A stretch of DNA of 5,707 nucleotides from Caldithrix sp. RBG_13_44_9 (lineage in GTDB: Bacteria > Calditrichota > Calditrichia > RBG-13-44-9): NCBI GenBank assembly GCA_001771055.1, contig MESS01000005.1:11546-17252 (forward strand), in the 5' to 3' direction. Below the pieces are notes generated by a model, which had not been told where the DNA came from, did no database searches, and saw nothing but the letters and a program-made list of their open reading frames with translations. The position numbers were made by a program, and so were the translations under genes. The stretch's first letter is position 1; each line of letters opens with the position of its first letter. Positions 1-5,079 of the stretch are shown here, piece by piece.

Positions 1-1623
1 ATCGCTTTGAAATGGTATAATGAATCCCGGACGAAAGTTTCCTCAATTTTGTATACCGTTGCCGAACGGTCAGGCGAATTCGTCGATGCCTATTTACGGC
101 AGGAAAATCCGGCCAAAGGGCTGGTTTATCTTTCCTGGAAAAAACTGCTGCTGGAACGGGCAGTGGCACCTGCGGTGAACGTCACTCTGACCTCTCATTT
201 GAAAAATATTAATATATCCAAAGAGCTGAATCTGCAGAACAAATTTGTTAATGAATCCGAACGGAAGATCCTGCTGACCAGCAATGTGCTGGCCGAAGAA
301 TATGGCAAATTATTTAAAACTGCCGTTCAACTGTATCAGACTGATACTCCCACTCTCTATCAATTGATAGAAGGAGGTGAAGCGGCCACTACCCCGGATG
401 GAATGAATTCCATGGATTATAATGATCAGTTGATGAGCGTCATCGATTATATGAATGAATTTATTACCGTGGGGCTGGTTCAGTTCACCAATACCCTGAA
501 ATTTGCTCAGGATAATCAGATTAACAATGACGCAGTATTGACTACCCAGGATCACCTGTTTAATTTAAGCTATGAATCCGGTATCACTATGCTGGGACTT
601 TCCCAGGATGTCAACAATAAAATCAAAGAGTATGAAATGATTGCCGACAGTACCGGAGATCAAAAATATCAACTGGGGATTGTCTATCTTTATGATCAGG
701 AATCGATACTTAATGATTACGCCAAACAAGAATTAGCGGATGTTTATCAAACCAGCAAAGATTTTGAGATCAAAAATGTCTGGACGAACCTGATTCTGGC
801 CAAATTGGTAGAATTGAGTCCGGCGGATTATCTGAGTGATTTTCCCTCTGAGATCTTGACTTTCAGTACCGGCCCGGATTGGAAAGGTTCAGCAGTTTAT
901 TCACTGGATTGGATCAATTCTGATTTCGATGACTCCGGCTGGAAAAATGCTTCGGTGGTTGTCCTGCCAACTACCATGATCTTTCCTGGTTTCGATTCGT
1001 TGCAGACACCTCCTCCTTCCATCTGGTTGTTTACTGAAATTACCCCTGCTGATTCTTTGACAGCTATTCAGCCTCCACCGGTAAGGACTGATACTCTACT
1101 TCCCACTGATTCAATTCCCCGACCTCGATCATTGGATTTGGAAGAAAAAGAGATCCCGGAAGAAGTGAGCACTACCCCGCGGACCTTGCTCTCAGAAAGC
1201 GGAGCACTCCCGGTCATGACAGAACCTGATACGGTTACTGCCTACTTCCGGAAGAAATTCAATCTGCAGGATCGGGTCATCAATGGTTATGCTTTGCTAA
1301 CCTCTGATAATCAATATCATTTTTATCTCAATGGTGAATATATTAAGGGTAATGAAACGAATTTATTTGAAAGTGTCGATCGAGTTGAGTATATTGAGCT
1401 CGGTGATTTTGTAAAGACCGGAGAAAATCTTATCGCCGTAGATGTGACCGATACCAATGGGGCACCACATTATGGTCTGAGGTTTTATCTGCAGCTGGAA
1501 ATATTGCCGCTGGAAATTACTGCCGCTGCCGAGCGGATCCGGCAGAAAGCTGCCGAAAATGTAGACGAAAACCAATTAAGAACTATAGTCGTCCTGAATA
1601 AGAATAGAGTTTTATCAAAATAA
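1..1623 (+). CDS. Large envelope-type protein with helical region and C-terminal galactose-binding-like beta-sandwich (5' end missing)
   Basis: The frame is open from base 1, so the gene very probably begins upstream. A TTG at 7 could be a start, but no ribosome site is visible before it and the residues after it do not form a signal peptide. Counting from codon 7-9, residues 1-280 are mostly amphipathic helix without clear repeats. Residues 285-345 and 408-500 look like two parts of a jelly-roll fold of the galactose-binding-like type: the pattern DFDDSGWKNA, then YFRKKFNL, then YHFYLNGEYI, then KTGENLIAVDV and a closing GLRFYLQLEI strand. This pattern is typical of accessory domains in rhamnosidase-like and other secreted proteins. 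A Pro/Ser/Thr-rich stretch (about 333-405) interrupts the fold. No catalytic motif is seen. The stop lies 11 bases before the next gene, so the two are probably cotranscribed. A role as a periplasmic or surface partner of the downstream motor is inference; the real function is unknown. Confidence 0.75.
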   Translation: MALKWYNESRTKVSSILYTVAERSGEFVDAYLRQENPAKGLVYLSWKKLLLERAVAPAVNVTLTSHLKNINISKELNLQNKFVNESERKILLTSNVLAEEYGKLFKTAVQLYQTDTPTLYQLIEGGEAATTPDGMNSMDYNDQLMSVIDYMNEFITVGLVQFTNTLKFAQDNQINNDAVLTTQDHLFNLSYESGITMLGLSQDVNNKIKEYEMIADSTGDQKYQLGIVYLYDQESILNDYAKQELADVYQTSKDFEIKNVWTNLILAKLVELSPADYLSDFPSEILTFSTGPDWKGSAVYSLDWINSDFDDSGWKNASVVVLPTTMIFPGFDSLQTPPPSIWLFTEITPADSLTAIQPPPVRTDTLLPTDSIPRPRSLDLEEKEIPEEVSTTPRTLLSESGALPVMTEPDTVTAYFRKKFNLQDRVINGYALLTSDNQYHFYLNGEYIKGNETNLFESVDRVEYIELGDFVKTGENLIAVDVTDTNGAPHYGLRFYLQLEILPLEITAAAERIRQKAAENVDENQLRTIVVLNKNRVLSK

Positions 1624-1634
1624 GGTAATATGCC

Positions 1635-1952
1635 ATGAAGTTGGGTGCGATAATTATTCTTCTTGTTTTTTTGGGTGTGATGTATTCCCAACAGCAGCCC
1701 ACCGAGCAACCTACCGTCATCGATCTGACTCAATTGGGAAAAACATACACCATATCTGCCAGAATGGAGCTGCCACAGGTCCGGATGTTTGATAAGCGTT
1801 TAAATCCGGATTTTAAACAACTTTCCGCTGAAAAGTCTTTCGCCAGTGAATTGTCTCCCCAATCCGAGGAGATTAAATACGAGCCGATCACCAGCGGAAA
1901 AGTGAAGCCAATAGATAATATTGAGGATTTATTAAAAAAGAAGCGATTTTAA
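1635..1952 (+). CDS. Small secreted or N-terminally anchored protein of unknown function
   Basis: This is a 105-residue protein that I do not recognise. It opens with MKLG and a hydrophobic stretch (residues 3-17) that looks like a Sec signal peptide. A plausible cleavage point is after Ser18, just before a Gln run (QQQ). There is no cysteine, so it is not a lipoprotein; if uncleaved, the stretch would be a membrane anchor. The remaining 87 residues are polar and low in predicted structure, with several Pro, and end in a basic tail (DLLKKKRF). The start is supported by AAGG at 1622-1625, overlapping the previous stop codon, with a 9-base spacer; the ATG at 1630 meets a stop after two codons. 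The position between the beta-sandwich gene and the channel subunit suggests a periplasmic accessory of the same machine. That role is inferred from context only. Confidence 0.7.
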   Translation: MKLGAIIILLVFLGVMYSQQQPTEQPTVIDLTQLGKTYTISARMELPQVRMFDKRLNPDFKQLSAEKSFASELSPQSEEIKYEPITSGKVKPIDNIEDLLKKKRF

Positions 1953-1988
1953 TTTTTTGATAGTAAATTAAACTTCCAAAGCTAATGT

Positions 1989-1994
1989 AAGGAG
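1989..1994 (+). promoter_or_regulatory. Strong ribosome binding site of the channel subunit gene
   Basis: AAGGAG sits 8 bases before the ATG at 2003 and fixes that start. It is the best Shine-Dalgarno match in the window, which fits a channel subunit needed in excess over its partners (ExbB-type pentamer to ExbD-type dimer). Confidence 0.8.
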
Positions 1995-2002
1995 AAAATT
2001 CT

Positions 2003-2674
2003 ATGGGTTCCTCAGTATCTTTCTGGAAAAGTTTCTTTTCCACGTTTGATCCGAACATGTCAGGTTATCTTTTTATGTGGGTGATCCTGGTGATGGGTAT
2101 TGTGGCACTGGCTATTGCCATCGAAAGATCGTATTATATTGTGGTGCGTTCGAATGTGAATGCCGATAAATTTATGTTGGAAATCCGCAAACTGGTGACC
2201 AGCGGGAATATCAAAAGGGCCATTGGTCTAGCTGAAGAAGGCAAACAGAAAGCCCTTCCCTATGTAGTGCTGGCTGGTCTGAAAAAAGTATCAGAAAGCG
2301 AGACTCTGGACTTCCGCTCCATTCAGAATGCGGTAGACGAAGGAACCCTGGAAGTGATTCCACGGTTACAGAAACGTACCAATATGTTAGCCATGTTAGC
2401 AAACGTCGCTACGTTGACCGGTCTGATGGGAACTATTTATGGTCTGATCATCGCTTTTGAGGCGGTGGGCGGGTCTGAAATTGCAGAAGCCGATAAACCC
2501 CGGGTTTTGGCGCAGGGTATTTCCATTGCCATGAATACCACTATTTTTGGATTGGGAATCGCCATTCCTACCCTTATCGTCTATAACTATCTGCAGAATA
2601 AGACCACTCAGATCATTGATGAAATGGATGAACACCTGGTAAAGTTGATTAATTTAATTACTGGCAACCGTTAA
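2003..2674 (+). CDS. MotA/TolQ/ExbB-family proton channel subunit
   Basis: The 223 residues are a normal length for ExbB/TolQ. Members of the family form a pentameric inner-membrane ring around an ExbD/TolR dimer and use proton flow to drive work in the periplasm. Three membrane helices are visible: about residues 22-40, 128-152 and 172-196, with the large cytoplasmic part (41-127) between the first two. The second helix carries the hallmark LTGLMGTIYGLIIAF and the third NTTIFGLGIAIPTLIVYN, so the pore-lining threonines are present (Thr144 and Thr179/Thr180). The Glu found in the third helix of E. coli ExbB and TolQ (GIAEAL) is replaced by Ile175 here, and the usual APLLGLLGT Pro in helix two is missing. 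The gene follows a 50-base gap and is followed after 21 bases by the first ExbD-like gene. Whether to call it ExbB, TolQ or AglR-like cannot be settled from sequence alone; the family assignment is very secure. Confidence 0.95.
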   Translation: MGSSVSFWKSFFSTFDPNMSGYLFMWVILVMGIVALAIAIERSYYIVVRSNVNADKFMLEIRKLVTSGNIKRAIGLAEEGKQKALPYVVLAGLKKVSESETLDFRSIQNAVDEGTLEVIPRLQKRTNMLAMLANVATLTGLMGTIYGLIIAFEAVGGSEIAEADKPRVLAQGISIAMNTTIFGLGIAIPTLIVYNYLQNKTTQIIDEMDEHLVKLINLITGNR

Positions 2675-2695
2675 AATTTTTTAAGGTGAAAAGGT

Positions 2696-3259
2696 ATGGC
2701 CTATAAACCATCTTTACGCCGAACTATCCAAATCGAAGAAGCAACTCTGGAAATCCGTCCGGTAATGAACCTGATGGTCTGCCTTATCCCATTGCTGCTG
2801 GCAGGTTCGGTCTGGACCAAGTTGGCAATTAAACAGTTGAATTTGCCTCCCAAGACGGCTGGTGGACCGGGAACTGCCGAAATGGAAAAACCGCTGGAAA
2901 TTGAAAAGCGTCTTGGTCTTAATGTAATCATTTCGAAAGAGGGATTTTACATCGGTTCGGCCAGCGGATTTTTACAGATTGGAACTCAGGAGAAGGCGGT
3001 CGGTGCTCCGCCTACCATTCCCTTGCTGGCGGATGGTACTTTTGATTATGAGACCCTGCAGACGAAGTTAAAGGAAATAAAAGAAAAAGTTATTACTACT
3101 GATTTCAGTGACAAAAGTGCAATTATTGTCACCGCTGAGGCGGATATTCCATATAAATATCTGATCAAAACCATGGACTATGTGGCTATCTACCTTGATC
3201 AGGATGCTTCGATAAAGGAATTGTTCCCTCAGATCATTATTGGTCAGGTAGTACTTTAA
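2696..3259 (+). CDS. ExbD/TolR-family subunit with Asn in place of the proton-binding Asp
   Basis: This 187-residue protein has ExbD/TolR layout: a short cytoplasmic N-terminus, one membrane helix (about 22-43) and a periplasmic domain. After the helix, AIKQLNLPPK matches the family's xIKVxLPKA region, and IIVTAEADIPYKYLIKTMDYV (split here as IIVTAEADIPYK and YLIKTMDYV) matches the conserved periplasmic strand-helix unit. In ExbD/TolR the helix begins with a PLIDVML-like motif whose Asp carries the proton. Here the aligned motif is RPVMNLMVCLI, with Asn25 at that place (codon AAC, 2768-2770), so this subunit should not carry protons in the usual way. The helix also has Pro32. Start: ATG with AAGGTGA six bases upstream. 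The next gene is a second ExbD-like protein that keeps the Asp, so the pair may assemble as a heterodimer in which this copy is structural. Family assignment is firm; the heterodimer is inferred. Confidence 0.88.
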   Translation: MAYKPSLRRTIQIEEATLEIRPVMNLMVCLIPLLLAGSVWTKLAIKQLNLPPKTAGGPGTAEMEKPLEIEKRLGLNVIISKEGFYIGSASGFLQIGTQEKAVGAPPTIPLLADGTFDYETLQTKLKEIKEKVITTDFSDKSAIIVTAEADIPYKYLIKTMDYVAIYLDQDASIKELFPQIIIGQVVL

Positions 3260-3281
3260 TTAATTCAGAAAGGGATAAACG

Positions 3282-3770
3282 ATGGCATTTGCTCCTTCCC
3301 GCCGTAAAAAACATTTAGATCTCTCCAAAGAGGAGCTGAACCTTAACTCCATGATGGATATGATGACCATTATTCTATTGTTCTTGATAAAAACTTTTTC
3401 CACTTCCGGGCAGATCGTAACTCCATCGCAGGATCTCAAGCTGCCTTTTTCAACCAGTCAGGAACAGCCGACGAAGGAATTAAGTGTGGCTATTACCCGG
3501 CATGCAGTGCTCATAGGATCAGATGTTATTATGGATTTGAAGGATTTACCACGAGAAGACAACCTGATTCCACCCCTTTATACCCGTTTGACTCAATTGG
3601 CCAGACAGGCCCAGGAGGAAGAGGTTCGTTTCGGAAAGATTTTTAATCATGAGGTGATTATTCAGGCAGATGAAGATACGCCATTTCGAACGTTGGTTAA
3701 AGTCCTGTATACCTGTGGACAATCTGAATATAATAAATTGCGATTATTAACGTTCCAGGAAGGTTTCTAA
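3282..3770 (+). CDS. ExbD/TolR-family subunit with intact proton-binding Asp
   Basis: This 162-residue protein is the second of two tandem ExbD/TolR-like subunits. A basic cytoplasmic N-terminus (RRKKH) leads into a single membrane helix (about 23-42) with LNSMMDMMTIILLFLIKTF. Asp26 (codon GAT, 3357-3359) aligns with the proton-carrying Asp of ExbD and TolR. The periplasmic part includes LKLPF after the helix and EVIIQADEDTPFRTLVKVLY near the C-terminus, matching the family's conserved strand-helix unit. The ATG follows AAAGGGA with a 6-base spacer, and the gene lies 22 bases after its paralogue. It is presumably the proton-conducting stator or rotor-core partner of the channel subunit encoded at 2003-2674. 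The two ExbD-like proteins are clearly divergent from each other, so this is not a recent duplication. Confidence 0.92.
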   Translation: MAFAPSRRKKHLDLSKEELNLNSMMDMMTIILLFLIKTFSTSGQIVTPSQDLKLPFSTSQEQPTKELSVAITRHAVLIGSDVIMDLKDLPREDNLIPPLYTRLTQLARQAQEEEVRFGKIFNHEVIIQADEDTPFRTLVKVLYTCGQSEYNKLRLLTFQEGF

Positions 3771-3812
3771 AATCAAGTGAGATTTTGATTCTTAGGATAA
3801 GAGGAAAATAAT

Positions 3813-4913
3813 ATGGTCGGTTTAAAAAGTGTAAATCCCGGCGGCTTCCCCCAGGGCGGGGGAGGAGGGCAGGGTTTCAGATTAGCAGGATTCCCTAAAG
3901 AGTTTGAGAAAGGATTCTGGGATTATTTTGATAGACGATATTATACCATATTGTTAATTACCTGGGTGGTTTCATTTACTATCACCATATTCATGGTCAA
4001 TAAAGAATGGATCATCTCGGATGAAGCCAGGGATAGGATCCGGCAGAACTATATGCAAAACCTCTACTCGGAAATCATCACCCCGGAAGAAACCACTCCG
4101 GAAGAAACCGGTGAAGGCTTCAGTGGAACTGGAGAAGAAGCCGCAGGCGGGGAAGAAGAAGAATTTCGTGAACGGGCCGGACGACTGGTGGGTGAATCGT
4201 CCTCAGAGCGGGTTGGCCGCCAGCGTGCAGGAGTTGGAGCCAGAAGGGCAGCCCGCGGCCAAATGGAGCAAGAGGCTGCTGGATATGGAGTTCTGGCTGC
4301 ATTGACAGCCGGAGGCGGAAGTGGTTCGGGTGGATTAGCCTATGCCGATATTCTGGGTGATGCCGGCGGAGTAGGTTCCGGGCTGGCAAATGCCGGAGAT
4401 TTAGTGGCAGGTACCGCTGCTTTACAGGCGGCGACTGGCCGTGGTCAACGAAGCCGTATTGCCAAAGGCGGCAGTGGTGGTGGTTTCGGGGGAGAGGTCG
4501 GTGGAACCGGTATCGATGATCTGATCAGCGGCACTGGAGTGGGTGGTGGCGCCTCGGTATCCAGAAGAGGCTCAATCAAACTGGCGCAGGAAACCCAGGT
4601 TACCGGTGCAGGTGCCGGTACATCCCAGCGAGATCCGGAAACGATTGATGCTATCATCAACCAGAATAAAGCATCAGTAGAATACTGCTATCAATCTCAG
4701 CTAAAATTAGACCCCAATCTGCGGGGTGAGATATTGCTCAATTTCGATATTTTAGCTAATGGTAAAGTCGGTGCAGTGAAAATTTTAAATACCACTATGA
4801 ATAACAGCAAAGTTGAACAGTGTATCATCAAATCTGTTCGGCGCTGGATGTTCCCGGCTTTAACCAGCGGCCAGGGAGTGGTGACCATCAAAACCAAATT
4901 TATTTTCGGATAA
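3813..4913 (+). CDS. TonB-like single-pass protein with AgmX/PglI-type C-terminal domain
   Basis: The 366 residues fall into clear parts. Residues 1-42 are cytoplasmic and start with a Gly-rich patch (about 10-21). Residues 43-62 form one membrane helix. The linker runs from an acidic segment (91-122, with a TPEET tandem pair and EEEEF) to an Arg-rich one (119-148, nine Arg), then a long Gly/Ala/Ser-rich stretch (about 157-270). Residues 274-366 form a compact domain: DPETIDAIINQNKASVEYCY, LDPNLRGEILLNFDI, a GKVGAV turn, VEQCIIKSVRRWMFPAL and a final VVTIKTKFIF strand. This is the pattern of the AgmX/PglI C-terminal domain, known from myxobacterial gliding and envelope proteins and related in layout to TonB. 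The two cysteines of the domain (292 and 337) are the only ones in the protein and may form a disulfide. The ATG follows AAGAGGA by 7 bases. As last gene of the motor operon it probably carries motor force across the periplasm; its outer-membrane target is unknown. Confidence 0.88.
   Translation: MVGLKSVNPGGFPQGGGGGQGFRLAGFPKEFEKGFWDYFDRRYYTILLITWVVSFTITIFMVNKEWIISDEARDRIRQNYMQNLYSEIITPEETTPEETGEGFSGTGEEAAGGEEEEFRERAGRLVGESSSERVGRQRAGVGARRAARGQMEQEAAGYGVLAALTAGGGSGSGGLAYADILGDAGGVGSGLANAGDLVAGTAALQAATGRGQRSRIAKGGSGGGFGGEVGGTGIDDLISGTGVGGGASVSRRGSIKLAQETQVTGAGAGTSQRDPETIDAIINQNKASVEYCYQSQLKLDPNLRGEILLNFDILANGKVGAVKILNTTMNNSKVEQCIIKSVRRWMFPALTSGQGVVTIKTKFIFG
4083..4109 (+). repeat. Two-copy 15-base tandem repeat inside the linker of the TonB-like gene
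   Basis: CCGGAAGAAACC occurs at 4083-4094 and again at 4098-4109, a 15-base period that stays in frame and encodes TPEET twice (residues 90-99). It is a small internal duplication in a low-complexity acidic linker, the kind of place where length varies between strains. Confidence 0.8.
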
Positions 4914-4957
4914 ATCACAGTTTTAAAGCGCTGAAATATTACCTATTTCTTTCATCT

Positions 4958-4991
4958 AAAAACCGCAATGTTTACACATGGCGGTTTTTTT
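4958..4991 (+). terminator. Rho-independent terminator at the end of the motor operon, probably bidirectional
   Basis: AAAAACCGC (4958-4966) pairs with GCGGTTTTT (4981-4989). After one A-G mismatch the stem continues with ATGT (4968-4971) and ACAT (4976-4979) around a four-base loop, TTAC. A run of seven T (4985-4991) follows the GC part of the stem, and the matching A run on the left side would serve the opposite strand. It lies 44 bases after the stop of the TonB-like gene and separates the operon from aspS. Confidence 0.88.
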
Positions 4992-5029
4992 ATGTCTACC
5001 GCGTATATTCCCGCTTGTTTATTTTTTCT

Positions 5030-5057
5030 TTGACCCTTAAATTCTGCAACTTAATAA
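5030..5057 (+). promoter_or_regulatory. Possible promoter for aspS (weak)
   Basis: TTGACC at 5030-5035 matches five of six bases of a sigma-70 -35 box, and TAATAA at 5052-5057 is a poor -10 candidate at 16 bases spacing. Some promoter is expected between the terminator and aspS, and this is the best candidate I see in the 88 bases available. The -10 match is weak, and the promoter consensus of this organism's group is unknown. Confidence 0.25.
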
Positions 5058-5067
5058 CAGGACAATT

Positions 5068-5072
5068 GAGGA
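5068..5072 (+). promoter_or_regulatory. Ribosome binding site deciding the GTG start of aspS
   Basis: GAGGA lies 7 bases before GTG at 5080. An in-frame TGA at 5074-5076 rules out any start further upstream, and the first residues after GTG already match the N-terminus of bacterial AspRS, so GTG is the start. Confidence 0.7.
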
Positions 5073-5079
5073 TTGAATC

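Noticed and set aside
1957..1986. Possible internal promoter before the channel subunit (TTGATA at 1957, GCTAAT at 1981)
   Set aside because: The -10 match is poor and the spacing is 18 bases in AT-rich sequence; chance is as likely. The 50-base gap leaves an internal promoter possible but unproven.
3769..3790. AT-rich inverted repeats (AAAATC/GATTTT or AATCAA/TTGATT) between the second ExbD-like gene and the TonB-like gene
   Set aside because: The stem is only six pairs, nearly all A-T, with no T run after it, so it is not a credible terminator. A minor role in mRNA processing cannot be excluded.
4021..4389. Overlapping open frames on both strands within the linker of the TonB-like gene
   Set aside because: They arise from the Gly/Arg/Glu-rich, locally GC-rich codons of the real gene, have no convincing ribosome site, and encode low-complexity Arg/Pro/Leu-rich peptides.
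4992..5079. Possible T-box or other amino-acid-responsive leader upstream of aspS
   Set aside because: Only 88 bases are available, with no antiterminator/terminator pair and no T-box-like core visible; the one terminator belongs to the upstream operon.
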